Both the position numbers and the translations under genes were made by a program. A stretch of 64,000 nucleotides of DNA from Epiperipatus broadwayi (Eukaryota > Onychophora > Udeonychophora > Euonychophora > Peripatidae), in assembly GCA_028023455.1 (NCBI GenBank), contig JAQFVV010006354.1:1586615-1650614 (forward strand). The letters are read 5' to 3'. Shown piece after piece: positions 1-12,948 of this stretch. The notes beneath the pieces were generated by a model. It searched no databases and was not told the origin of the DNA. It saw only the letters and a program-made list of their open reading frames with translations. Numbering within the stretch: the stretch's first letter is position 1; each line of letters starts with the position of its first letter.

Positions 1-1374
1 GTTCCCATTGTAAACCTCTTAAATAAACTTGAAAGGGATATTTCCATTTCAATATTATGCAGTGGAATGAAAAATCAGGGAGCTCACATGTAGTGTTCTT
101 TATTACAAAAAGTATTTCTAGTCAAACCAGAGACAAATAATAAGTCATAATTCTATAAAAGAGCATGTATTAGTAATTCTGCATCATATAAATAAATCAC
201 TAAGCATATATTGGGTGCAAAGTAAAGTATATTAAATGCTGAAGTTATTAAACTGAGGGATTTGAAATGTGATTATTAAGTATTGTGAGGCTATATTAGA
301 GTTAAGATAAGAGTGATGTGACATTATGAATGCAGTGATTGTAACTAAACTTATCATATATCACATAAAAAAGAATATGTAGATTTTGAAAGTAATTCTT
401 AAAACTGTTCCAGAGTCACTTCTTAAAATAACACAGGGATTATCTACATAATTTTAAAGAAAATTATACAAAATCCTTATACTCATTTCTCAAATTCCAT
501 TCTTCATTTCTTCTTGAATGTCAAAAAAAATTCTCAGCTGAATAAAAAAATGCTATTAAAATAATGATAAATAATCCTTTAAATTAGGTAATCATAATAT
601 ATGAAATTGAAATTAAAAATCTAATGCAAATATTTTATAGTGCCACAAATAGATTATTGTAACCGAATTTAATTTACATATTTTACAGATGTTAAATGTC
701 ACAACAAATTAAAAACAAAACCAAAAAAGTTGAAGTTGTATTTTATAATTATACATAAAAAAAACCCATTTATTTACATGTTCAGACAGATGCATGTAAT
801 AATACAAAAAATATTCAATTCATTTATTACTTCTCTAAGAAATGCATAGTCCAAATGATTTTAATGATAAATAACAAATATACTTAGATATGATTTGAAT
901 GTATATATTAACATGCTTTTATAAAATTAAAAAAAATAATTTCACTTCATAGGGCTAATTTATTAAATTATAATGCAAAATTATTTTATAATATACATTT
1001 TTATTTCTCTAAAAAATATAAACATATTCATTAATAATTTAAAACCTAGATTTTCATTTATCCTTACCACATAATTTTTTTTGAAGGAACAAAATAAAAA
1101 TTTGATCACTTTACACAATACAAGACTATGTTTAACTTTTGAGTGGTTTTTCCCTGTTGGCATAATGACTAGTAGATCTATTTATCTTTTAAGCTTGCAA
1201 ACATGAAGTTTTTCAATCTTCCTTTTATTAACAACTTTTTTTAGCATTTTCTAGCTGTGATAGTTTATTCAAAACAGTTTATCTATTATTTGTTTATAGT
1301 GGATGTATTATTGCTTTATGTAAGATATAAATAGATTTTTTTATTAGAATTAATATTTTTGGTACAATCATCAT

Positions 1375-1377
<3 letters not shown>
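1..1377. other. AT-rich DNA without recognised gene
   Basis: Very AT-rich sequence with short A and T runs. The only open frame, about 60 codons near 981-1163 on the minus strand, resembles nothing I know and is expected by chance at this composition. I see no repeat shared with the rest of the window. Confidence 0.6.
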
Positions 1378-1428
<51 letters not shown>

Positions 1429-1430
1429 GG

Positions 1431-1467
<37 letters not shown>

Positions 1468-1472
1468 CCTAC
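1378..1472. repeat. (TA)n microsatellite with palindromic hairpin
   Basis: A (TA)n tract (about 1378-1425) is followed by GTAGGTTATA (1426-1435), a second (TA)n tract and TATAACCTAC (1463-1472). The two 10-mers are exact inverted copies, so this can fold into a hairpin. The right arm is also the outer end of the 4.6-kb repeat that begins here, so the end of that repeat appears once in each orientation across the TA tract. Confidence 0.85.
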
Positions 1473-4400
1473 TCTCCCAACACCACTCATATACATTTAA
1501 TGAACGAAATGCCCAGGCGCCAGATCTATTAATGAATAGAACAATATAACAAGATGTATAATACAAAATTATTATTGAGACTCTATATTTAAGTTTATGT
1601 TCAGCTCAGCTCAGTGGGAGGCTATAGGCAGTTCATAAGATATATGATAATAAATGAATAAAAGAGGAAATATTACAAAACATTTAATATAATGTAAATT
1701 CCTTTGTTAATTAATTATATGATAAACAATCATAGTGTTTATTTGGTACAGTCAATTAAAATATACTTTAAACTTAATTTCTTCCTTCATCCAAATATAA
1801 TATATATCAGCTTGCTATAATTATAATGCTAAACAATTCTATGACTTGGCATATCGCAATCTAAACATCTACTTTAATGTCAATCAAGAAATAAACAATA
1901 AAATCTCAAGGAATTTAACAAACACAGTTGAATTAAATAAACTACATTGGCCCATAAATTATAATTCTGAAGTATGATAACAAAATGTAATGAAACAAAT
2001 TGACTAAAATATTTTTACTGTGTTTCAATAATGAAATAATGACAGAGATAGGGTACTTTAATTTCATATCATCATCTAACAAATATACTAACTTGGCAAC
2101 CTTTCTAATACGTTTATCAAGTGGCAAGTGTTCTTTTATAATGCTTGGATTAAGAAAAACAATATTGTCAGACACTAGCAAATTTAATATTATAACTCTA
2201 AAATAATATGTCTATTTTGTAATAGATTTATGAAAAGTGGAGATGTGGAATAGAAAACACGAATGTATATAATAATAACTCCAGACACAATTTTAAGATT
2301 TTAAACAAATAAAATAAATCATTTATTACAATAAAATAAACTTGGTTTAATATGATATTTACAAATGGACTATTTCTCTTGCAGATCTTTAAATTATCAA
2401 ATAAACTTTGAGCATCAGTTTGGGATTATCCCTATTATCAAAGCAAATTAATAACAAAACTTAAATATCCTGACTTCGATGACATGCTTTGCCTACATGT
2501 TTCATCTACATGACAATAAATCAATAACATGTTATATTATTAGCACAAAAAATACTTTGAGAGGATATTACCATTGATTAATAAAATAATTCAAATTAAT
2601 TATATTTGGCTTTCAACCAAGCAACTTTCTCTAATTGACTAAATAGTCACTTTCAATTACGAATACCTTTCATGCATAGCAACAAAATCATGCTCATTCT
2701 GATGATTTGATGATTTATAACCTTTATTTAAATAAATACACTGTATTTTAAAATATTTATTTCCCATTTTAATCTCAATAGCTTTATACTTCTATTTAAA
2801 TGAATGTAATGTATTTCCAAAAACATTTATTTCTCATTTCTAATTTCAATAACTCTATACATTATATACACAAGATTATTTATATTACATGCGTGTGTCC
2901 ATGTGTCAAGCAGCAATAATATAAAACAATCTTTTCTATAAACTCTCTATTCATTAAGAAAATATCATACAATTATTTTATGTCGGACAATGTTATAATT
3001 CATCAATAAAATAAGACACTAATATTACATCAAGACTCAATTTAACAATTTATCTGGCCACATATTAATTAACACAGAGCTATATTTTCCTGATTATACA
3101 GACTAAACGCTATAAGGGAATCTACCTGAGGAGCAGGTAAAGTCTTACTGAACACTTCTACATTAATTCATCTGATTCTAAATATACTTTTGGTGGGGAC
3201 TTTTTCCTCATCACCAAGAATCTAAGAAAAACATCACATAACTTCCTAAGCATCATTTAACCATACTTCAACAATAAGTCATCTACTTCTAAACACATTA
3301 AAAATGGGGATTTATTCCTCATCACCAGGGCCCTAAGAAAACATCACTTCAAAACATCATTTAATCATAGACATATAATATCAACTAGGCTCCACTCATG
3401 GAAAATTATTAACATATACTAAATAAGCAAAATCTTTTATCCCTACAAACATTATAACACAATCATATTTCTTTCCATTCTCATAGCTTTTCTAAATATA
3501 GAACATTATAAGTGCACGCTGGCACACAAATACATACAGATAACATACCAATCCATTCAACTTAGCAGAATATGACAACATCCGAAATTTATACATAAAA
3601 TATTCACAAGCTGTACTTTATCAAAAAAATGTCATAATTGTGCAAAACAGACACACACCCACGAATAAAAATATATATGAAATTAACTCTAAATTACACA
3701 TTATGCAGGCAACATGGTAATTAAATATTGCATTAAGGTATAACTTTTAATTCAAAATAAGCTTTAGGTTACTTTTAAAATTTAATATTCATAATTATTA
3801 CGAACAAACTTTCTTTCATATCTTGCAAACTATTTTATTATATGTTCATTGATTTAAAAAGAACAAAATACTCACTTTGAGATAATAAAGTAGACAAAAT
3901 AAATATAAACCTCTCTAATAATATATTTGAAAAAAAATATTTCTTTCTTTTACCTTCGTAAAAAACAATAAGACCTATTTGAACACAATCAATTTTACCA
4001 GCATATCCCTCATTCAGATACGCTTCAGAGACGGTCTTGAAGATCAAAATAACCCAAATTATAAATGAACATAATAATAAATAAGCCTATCTACCTATCA
4101 TATACATTAATTATGACAAGCAATAAAAAAAATAAAGAAGAAAAGTTATTAGTTTTGTAACTTAAAAATAAAAGTTCACTTGCTAAGCTCTGTTCCAGGT
4201 TTATGAAACAATATGAGACACATTCCAAACTGAATTTAAATTAAAATAAACTGCTGTAGGGTAAGCAAACAAATATAATCATGTTTAAATAGGGCTCAGC
4301 ACCTTCAGTGTTCATAACAAAGTTATTTAAGTTACTGTATTATACATAAGCAATCAATTTGTCATCTATTATGATGAGAATATAATAAATTCTTAACTAC

Positions 4401-6076
4401 CATTGGACAGGAATTATCTCCCTTATTCCATTGTAGTTCTAAGTTAATTACATAATTATTTAGTAGTTTCTTAAATAGCATTTAATACTTTATAATTTAT
4501 TATATGCCTGGTTTATTTTTAATTATTGTCCATTAAGATACCACGTTTCCTTAGTAATTCTTCAATTAATAATATTTTGTTTTATTTTCCATCTTTATCA
4601 AAGAGACCATAAATTACCCATATTTCTGTCCTTCCATTCGATTTAAGCAAATACTTAATTTAAAGTAGCTCCCATTTTATTTTTTTCATTTAAAATTTGT
4701 ATTATTTCCAGAAATACCAGACAAATAAATACTGTCATCTCTTTATGATTAATTTAAACATGGCATGATTTATCAAAATATGCATATCCTTAAGTCTATG
4801 TTTAATTCTCACAAAAACATAACATGGAAAATAGTGAAGAATTAAAATATATTCTGTAAAATAGTTCTGCATGCGTTTCCCAGATATATTAAAATACACA
4901 CATTGGTTAATGATACAACAATAATTTTCATGCAATTTATTCCCATTTAAAATGATAATTAAGCAAAGTAATGTAGAATGGACATTATTAACATACATTT
5001 TTAAAAGAGCAATAGTTAGGAAGAGATTAATTCAATATGCTTAAATCAAGGAGAGTAAAGTAAACTGAGTACCTTTTAAAATTTAGAACTGCATTCTGAA
5101 ATTAACTTGTCCCATAATAAATTTCTTGGGATTCTTTCAAAATTTTACTCCCAAGTCTTTTTAAAATCAATTTGACTTCAGCAACTGGTTTTTACTTTCA
5201 CAATAACAAGCCACTGTTGTTCGCTACAATTACATTACATAATAAGCAAATTGTCCACTGGAGATCTTTGTTAAATAGCTTTCTTTAGCAAAGTTCATTT
5301 CCTTCCATATTGTTACTCCATGCTTTTCTTCTAGCTCAGCTAATTACATATTCAAAAAAAATCCTTTAAAAAAAATCACTTTGATTTTTAGAATTAAAAT
5401 CAAGATAAAAATAATAATAAAATAAATAGCTTTTACAAATTTGAAAGAAAAATGAATATTAATTAACTATTAAATAAAAATGATAATAATTTATTTAATT
5501 TGTAAAATAATCTATTGATTCAATTATCTATTAATCATTGGAAAGAAATACATATTTGTTAAATTATTTAAGATAATTAATGTAATTTAAATGTTTTTAC
5601 TGTGAATGTACTATTGTTTGCTGTTATTAAAGATGAAAATGAAATGAAAATGATGCAGAGTCATACATGCATGCACATGTACTACAACCTAAATACTAAA
5701 CTATCTTAACTAAATATAATTGAAATGTCTATTAATTGCTAACAAAAAGATAAGTATCAATGAATAAAGGATTTTGAAACTATTCAACAAATATTACACT
5801 AATTTAAAATAACTTTGCATCTTTCTGACAAAATGTATTAATTCCATTAATAAACTACCCCTCTCCCTTACATTAAATACCTCATTAACCACACTAATAA
5901 TAATGAATACCTATAAAGTGGTCAATAAACTGCATAAGCAATCCATATCTAAGCTTTAAACAATCTCCAACAAAAAAATTTAAAATTCTAAAGCTATTTC
6001 ATTTTTTTAATATAATATAATTATTCAATGCAGATACAAAGTATGCCAATTCCTTGTGCCCATCCAGATGGTCACA
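1463..6076 (-). repeat. 3' LTR (left copy) of the giant-LTR element
   Basis: Left copy of the 4.6-kb direct repeat. Its right edge is exact: minus-strand TGTGACC begins at 6076, immediately after the purine tract at 6077-6090. Its left edge has lost the last few bases found in the right copy (TGTACCC on plus) and runs into a (TA)n hairpin. It is non-coding as far as I can judge. Short open frames inside it are also open in the other copy, but that is expected for so recent a duplicate. At 4.6 kb it is far longer than most LTRs. Confidence 0.65.
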
Positions 6077-6090
6077 ACTCTCCCATCCTT
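6077..6090 (-). promoter_or_regulatory. candidate polypurine tract
   Basis: Minus-strand AAGGATGGGAGAGT lies directly against the TGTGACC start of the left LTR. A purine run in this position primes plus-strand DNA synthesis in LTR retroelements. One T interrupts it. Its placement, rather than its composition alone, supports the call. Confidence 0.55.
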
Positions 6091-6338
6091 ATAATGAAAA
6101 AAATGAATTAAGTAACACTGTTAGGTTATGTTAATCATTATTAAACAACACAAATAAAATTAATTTACACTTTAGGAAACTATGCATAGAGAATTTTATA
6201 TTATCACATCTATTAACTATCTGGTACTTTAACTGGATATGGTGATAATCTACAAACCTTATAGGTACCTCTTTAATCTTGTGCATATATTTTTGATTTC
6301 TTTTCTTCTAACAAATTTTTCTACATGAGAATTTGTCC

Positions 6339-7564
6339 TTATTGTCTGGGATTTAACTTTAATCTTTTGGCTATTCTTTTCTTTGTTTTAACTTTCTTAA
6401 GAGTATTTTCATGAACTAACTTTCCTTTTGCTCTTTTGAGTTTGAACTTGACCTTTCTCAAGCTTTCTTCTAGATCACTAATTTTTTTCTCTTTAAGACA
6501 GTCTATACAAAATATATGTTTCATCTTAAATTTGCATTTTATTTTTAGCTTATCAGTCTTCTTAACATGATTACAATATTCCATTATTTGTTCTATGCTA
6601 GGCATTACATGTTTACTACCTGCATACAACACCTTTCTACAAACATTCCTTTTTATATTACAATCTGCATTATTAAGAGCACACTCAGAAACTATACCTT
6701 TATTTTTATCTTTAAATTTATTGCTCTAATATCAGTAGTCTTTACCAATTTGCTTCTTAAAATTTCTGGATATTTTATGCCTAAAGAAAACACTACCATC
6801 TTCATTAATCTAATAATCTCATCATTTTTATCACAATTTTTCTTGACATCATTAAACACATTCATAACTTCCTTCCTACCCAACTTTAGTTCTTAACTAA
6901 CTATCTCTTTAATGTTTTTGTATGCCTTTAATTCATCTCTATATAAACTATAATTCTGATGAATTAATTTAGCAATCAGTCAACCTTTTTCCTTAAGTGT
7001 TAATACTAGGTTATTATCATTTACCCTACTCTTTTGTAGTTGACCTTTAATGCATAACTCTGTAATTTCTAGTTTGAGTATTTGGCTACTAATATTTTCA
7101 TTAACTTTTTTCACTTCTATACTTTGACTTTTATTATCTTGCACTTCTAACTTCACTTCTGATACTTCTGACTTTATTTCTAATGCCACTTCTACTTTTA
7201 TTTCTGATTCTGGTTGAACATCATCTGATAATTTCTCTGGCATTATTTTTAGCGTTTCTAATTCTACCTCTAATTTTGTCTCTGCAACTTCTGGTTCTAT
7301 GTGTTGGACATTCTTTCTGAACATTCCTTTTACTTCTAACATCATCTCTAACACTTGTTTGCTAAAGCTCTTATTTATTTCATCAATTAATCTGGAGTAA
7401 TCAAATGCTCCTCCTAATGAGACATTTTCTGCCCTAGTATCTTCTCTATTCGGGACAGTCATAGTTTCATTTCCTGAATCTATATCAGGAGACAAGATAA
7501 TTGCTTCTGGAGATAATACTTTTTGGGACCCACCCAAATATTCACCAATATTAAACTCTCCCAT
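6339..7564 (-). pseudogene. decayed gag-like reading frame in giant-LTR element
   Basis: Read on the minus strand. The 5' part (7564-6980) is an open frame of 194 codons starting MGEFNIGEYLGG, acidic and rich in Glu, Val and Lys with heptad-like spacing that suggests coiled coil (about residues 55-190). Frame breaks and stops follow. A fragment at 6883-6692 is Lys-rich, and the last fragment (6632-6339, 97 codons) contains a Cys-rich stretch with CIDC and a very basic tail. Position between primer site and purine tract, together with coil plus basic Cys-containing end, fits a Gag relic. I cannot align it to the capsid region seen in the other relics, so assignment to Gag is inferred. An ORF1-type protein of another retroelement is the alternative. 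Confidence 0.4.
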
Positions 7565-7565
7565 A

Positions 7566-8052
7566 ACTTTATATTTTTACTTATTAATAATTCACAGACA
7601 AAAAAATGTAATGTAAGGTACATCACCTTCACTCCCCCTCCCCAATCAAACAATCCAAATTTCCCATCATCACTTATAAGTACATAAGATTACTCTAGTA
7701 TGTTTATTTGTGTTATTTCATGCAACATTCAGTTTCCACATTTGATAGCAAAATTATGGCACGGTATACTCTGACAATATAAAATCTGTATATTCACCTA
7801 CATTTATACTGTACATTAAATTTACTTCTATATAATAATGAAGACAACACAATTTAATAAGCATGATCATTAAGCTAAGTTCTCTTTGCCATTCAAAACT
7901 ATCATTAATTTTTACAATAACATACAACTTTTATTTATCATATTTGATATGTTGGCTGTATACATGATAATCCTATCAGACACACATCATTATAATTATC
8001 AAGCACACAAAGCCACAACTTGTCTGATCTATGTCACAATATATCTATCAAT
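7566..8052. other. leader region of giant-LTR element
   Basis: Non-coding stretch between the start of the gag-like frame and the primer-site region, AT-rich with a C-rich patch near 7630. No promoter or other site is recognisable. Confidence 0.4.
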
Positions 8053-8193
8053 GCGATTACGATGGGCGAACAGAAAACATACTTCTCATCATCAGCCAAT
8101 CAATCTAGGCCACATTATGGGCATACAGAAAATGTATACTGAGATCATCATTATCATTGATCACTCGATTGTAGCCCCAAAGTTGGCACACCA
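8053..8193 (-). repeat. three degenerate tandem copies of the primer-site/LTR-edge motif
   Basis: Three related blocks on the plus strand each carry a GGGC/TGGC core, then a short stretch ending in ACA or CCA, then GAAAA: around 8053-8081, 8108-8139 and 8174-8205. The third is the candidate primer-binding site against the LTR. Spacing is 55 and 66 bp. Confidence 0.5.
8174..8193 (-). promoter_or_regulatory. candidate primer-binding site (tRNA-Lys-like)
   Basis: Minus-strand TGGTGTGCCAACTTTGGGGC starts 5 nt inside the LTR end GGGTACA. It resembles TGGCGCCCAACGTGGGGC, the complement of the 3' end of animal tRNA-Lys(CUU), with a few changes and indels. The clean version of this motif is found in the element at 33.6-41.2 kb. 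Confidence 0.5.
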
Positions 8194-8198
8194 GAAAA

Positions 8199-11100
8199 TG
8201 TACCCTATAACCTACTCCCCCAACATTGCTCATATAAATTATATGAATGAAATGCCCAGGTGCCAGTTCTATTAATGAATAGAACAATATAACAAGATGT
8301 ATAATACAAAATTATTATTGAGACTCTATATTTAAGTTTATGTTCAGCTCAGCTCAGTGGAAGGCTATAGGCAGTTCATAGGATATATGATAATAAATGA
8401 ATAAAAGAAGAAATATTACAAAACATTTAATATAATGTAAATTCCTTTGTTAATTAATTATATGATAAAAACCATAATATTTATTTGGTACAGTCTATTA
8501 AAATATACTTTAAACTTAATTTCTTCCTTCATCCAAATATAACATATATCAGCTTGCTATAATTATAATGCTAAACATTTCTATGACTTGGCATATCGCA
8601 ATCAAAACATCTACTTTAATGCAAATCAAGAAATAAACAATAAAATCTCAGGGAATCTAACAAACACAGTTGAATTAAATAAACTACATTGGCCCATAAA
8701 TTATAATTCTAAAGTATGACAAAAAATGTAATGAAACAAATTGACTAAAATATTTTTACTGTGTTTCAATAATAAGATAATGACAGAGATAGGATATTTT
8801 AATTTCATATCATTATCTAAAAAATATACTAACTTGGCAACCTTTCTAAAATGTTTATCAAGTGGCAAGTGTTATTTTATAATGCTTGGATTAAGAAAAA
8901 CAATATTGTCAGACACTAGCAAATTTAATATTATAACTCTAAAATAATATATCTATTTTGTAATAGAATTATGAAATGTGGAGATATGGAATGGAAAACA
9001 CGAATGTATACAATAATAACTCCAGACACAATTTTAAGAATTTAAACAAATAAAATAAATCATTTATTACAATAAAATAAACTTGGTTTAATATGATATT
9101 TACAAATGGACTATTTGTCTCACAGATCATTAAATTATCAAATAAACTTTGGGCATCAGTTTGGGATTATCCCTATTATATGGGCAAATTAATAACAAAA
9201 CTTAAATATCCTGACTTCGAACACATGCATTGCCTAAATGTTTCATCTACATGACAATAAATAAATAACATGTTATATTATTAGCACAAAAATACTTTGA
9301 GAGGATATTACCATTGATTAATAAAATAATTCAAATTAATTATATTTGGCTTTCAACCAAGCAACTTTCTCTAATTGACTAAATAGTCACTTTCAATTAC
9401 GAATACCTTTCATGCATAGCAACAAAATCATGTTCATTCTGATCTTTTGATGATTTATAACCTTTATGTAAATAAATACACTGTATTTTAAAATATTTAT
9501 TTTCCGTTTTAATCTCAATAGCTTTATACTTCTATTTAAATGAATGTAATGTATTTCAAAAAACATTTATTTCTCATTTCTAATTTCAATAACTCTATAC
9601 TTTATATACGCGATATTATTTATATTACGCGCATGTGTGCATGTGTCAAGCAGCAATAATATAAAACAATCTTTTCTATAAACTCTCCATTCATTAAGAA
9701 AATATCATACAATTATTTTATTTCGGACAATGTCATAATTCATCAATAAAATAAGACCCTAATATTACATCAAGACTCAATTTAACAATTTATCTGGCCA
9801 CATATTAATTAGCACAGAGCTATATTTTCATGATTATACAGACTAAACGTTATAATGGAATCTAACTGAGGAGCAGGTAAAGTCTTACTGAACACTTCTA
9901 CAATAATTCATCTGATTCTAAATATACTTTTGGTGGGGACTTTATCTTCATCACCAAGAATCTAAGAAAAACATCACATAACTTCCTAAGCATCATTTAA
10001 CCATACTTCAACAATAACTCATCTACTTCTAAACACATTATTGGTGGGGATTTATTCCTCATCACCAGGGCCCTAAGAAAACATCACTTCAAAACATCAT
10101 TTAATCATAGACATATAATATCAACTAGGCTCTACTCATGGAAAATTATTAACATATACTAAATAAGCAAAATCTTTTATCACTACAAACATTATAACGC
10201 AATCAGATTTCGTTTCATTCTCATAGCTTTTCTAAATATGGAACATTATAAGTGCATGCTGGCACACAAATACATACAGATAACATACCAATCCATTCAA
10301 CTTAGCAGAATATGACAATATCCGAAATTTATACATAAAATATTCACAAACTGAACTTTATCAAAAAAATGTCATAATTGTGCAAAACAGACACACACCC
10401 ACGAATAAAAATATATATGAAATTAACTCTAAATTACACATTATGCAGCCAACATGGTAATTAAATATTGCATTAAGGTATAACTTTTAATTCAAAATAA
10501 GCTTTAGGTTACTTTTAAAATTTAATATTCATAATTATTACGAACAAACTTTCTTTCATATCTTGCAAACTATTTTATTATATGTTCGTTGATTTAAAAA
10601 GAACAAAAATCTCACTTTGAGTCAATAAAGTAGACAAAATAAATATAAACCTCTCTAATAATATATTTGAAAAAAAAAATTTCTTTCTTTTACTTTCGTA
10701 AAAATCAATAAGACCTATTTGAACACAATCAATTTTACCAGCGTATCCCTCATTCAGATACGCTTCCGAGGCGGTCTTGAAGATCAAAATAACCCAAATT
10801 ATAAATGAACATAATAATAAATAAGTCTATCTACCTATCATATACATTAATTATGACAAGCAATAAAAAAAATAAAAAAACAAAGGTTATTAGTTTTGTG
10901 ACTTAAAAATAGAAGTTCACTTGCAAAGCTCGGTTCCAGGTTTATGAAACAATATGAGACACATTCCAAACTAAATTTAAATTAAAATAAACTGCTGTAG
11001 GGTAACCAAACAAATATAATCATGCTTCAATGAGGCTCAGCATCTTCAATGAATATAACAAAGTTATTTAAGTTACTGTATTATACATAAGTCATCAATT

Positions 11101-12816
11101 TGTCTTCTATTATGACCAGAATATAATAAATTCTTAACTACCATTGGACAGGAATTATCTCACTTATTCCATTGTGGTTCTAAATTAAATACGTAATTAT
11201 TTAGTAGTTTCTTAAATAGCATTTAACACTATAATTTATTATATGCCTGGTTTATTCTTAAATATTGTCCATTAAGATACCACGTTTCCTTAGTAATTTT
11301 TCAATGATTAATATTTTGTTTTATTTTCCATCTTTATCAAAGATAACAAAAATTACCTGCATTTCTGTCCTTCCATTCCATTTAAGCAAATACTTAATTT
11401 GAAGTAGCTCCCATTTTATTTCTTTCATTTAAAATATGTATTATTTCCAGAAATACCAGACAAACAAATACTGTCATCTCTTTATGATAAATTTAAACAT
11501 GGCATGATTTATCAAAATATGCATATCCTTAAGTCTATGTTTAATTCTCACAAAAACATAACATGGAAAATAGTGAAGAATTAACATATATTCTGTAAAA
11601 TAGTTCTGCATGCGTTTCCCAGATATATTAAAATACACACATTGGTTAATGATACAACAATAATATTCATGCAATTTATTCCCATTTAAAATGACAATTA
11701 AGCGAAGTAATGTAGACTGGACATTATTAACATACATTTTTAAAAAGCAATAGTTAGGAAGAGATTAATTCAATATGCTTAAATCAAGGAGAGTAAAGTA
11801 AACTGAGTACCTTTTAAAATTTAGAACTGCATTCTGAAATTAACTTGTCCCATAATAAATTTCTTGAGATTCTTTCAAAATTTTACTCCAAAGTCTTTTT
11901 AAAATCAATTTGACTTCAGCAACTGGTTTTTACTTTCACAATAACAAGCCACTGTTGTTCGCTACAATTACATTACATAATAAGCAAATTGTCCACTGTA
12001 GATCTTTGTTAAATAGCTTTCTTTAGCAAAGTTCATTTCCTTCCATATGGTTACTCCACGCTTTTCTTCTAGCTCAGCTAATTACATATTCAAAAAAAAT
12101 CTTTTTTAAAAAAAAATCACTTTGATTTTTAAAATTAAAATCAAGATAAAAATAATAAAAAAATAAATAGCTTTTACAAATTTGAAAGAAAAATGAATAT
12201 TAATTAACTATTAAATAATAATGATTAATAATTTATTTAATTTGTAAAATAATCTATTGATTCAATTATCTATTAATCATTGGAAAGAAATACATATTTG
12301 TTAAATTATTTAAGATAATTAATGTAATTTAAATGTTTTTATTGTGAATGTACTATTGTTTGCTGTTATTAAAGATGAAAATGAAATGAAAATGATGCAG
12401 AGTCATACATGCATGCATTAATACTACAACCTAAATACTAAACTATCTTAACTAAATATAATTGAAATGTCTATTAATTGCTAACAAAAAGATAAATATC
12501 AAATAATAAAGGATTTTGAAACTATTCAACAAATATTACACTAATTTAAAATAACTTTGCATCTTTCTGACAAAATGTATTAATTCCATTAATAAACAAC
12601 CCCTCTCCCTTACATTAAATACCTCATTAACCACACTAATAATAATGAATACCTATCAAGTGGTCAATAAACTGCATAAGCAATCCATACCTAAGCTTTA
12701 AACAATCTCCAACAAAAAATTTTAAAATTGTAAGGCTATTTCATTTTTTTTAATATAATATAATTATTCAATGCAGATACAAATTATGCCAATTTTTTGT
12801 GCCCATCCAGATGGTC

Positions 12817-12819
<3 letters not shown>
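8199..12819 (-). repeat. 5' LTR (right copy) of the giant-LTR element
   Basis: Right copy of the 4.6-kb repeat. On plus it runs from TGTACCC (8199) to GGTCACA (ends 12819), so the minus-strand LTR has TGTGACC...GGGTACA ends. Single-base differences from the left copy are scattered at a few per cent, suggesting insertion some time ago. The outer edge meets a (TA)n hairpin. Confidence 0.65.
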
Positions 12820-12852
<33 letters not shown>

Positions 12853-12858
12853 GACCAT
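12811..12858. repeat. (TA)n hairpin at outer edge of giant LTR
   Basis: ATGGTCACAATA (12811-12822), a (TA)n tract, then TATTGTGACCAT (12847-12858): 12-bp arms that are exact inverted copies. The left arm is the LTR terminus, so the LTR end is repeated in inverted orientation beyond the microsatellite, as at 1426-1472. Confidence 0.85.
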
Positions 12859-12884
12859 ATATATGGGACCATCTATATCAATAT

Positions 12885-12899
12885 GTTGAAAAAAGGATT

Positions 12900-12933
<34 letters not shown>

Positions 12934-12948
12934 AATCCTTTTTTCAAC
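12885..12948. repeat. second (TA)n hairpin with 20-bp arms
   Basis: GTTGAAAAAAGGATTTACAT and its exact reverse complement (ending 12948) flank a (TA)n tract. It could extrude as a perfect hairpin of about 64 nt. It lies only 26 bp from the previous hairpin. Confidence 0.85.

Larger units (their letters stand above)
1463..12819 (-). mobile_element. LTR retrotransposon with giant (4.6 kb) LTRs, gag-only interior
   Basis: Two direct repeats of about 4,614 bp (1463-6076 and 8206-12819) align along their whole length with only scattered differences. Between them lies a 2.1-kb interior. On the minus strand the order is LTR, primer-binding-like site, gag-like frame, purine tract, LTR. The LTR starts TGTGACC and, in the right copy, ends GGGTACA, giving the expected TG...CA ends. 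No reverse transcriptase, RNase H or integrase is visible. This is the layout of a large non-autonomous derivative (LARD-like). A plain segmental tandem duplication is the alternative; the correctly placed PBS and PPT argue against it. Both outer edges abut (TA)n. Confidence 0.65.

Noticed and set aside
1942-11737. Short frames inside the giant LTRs (for example 2000-2206, 3838-4047, 4735-4998 and their copies at 8741-8947, 10578-10787, 11474-11737).
   Set aside because: Open in both copies only because the LTRs are almost identical. No motif, AT-driven composition, different strands, no neighbouring signals.
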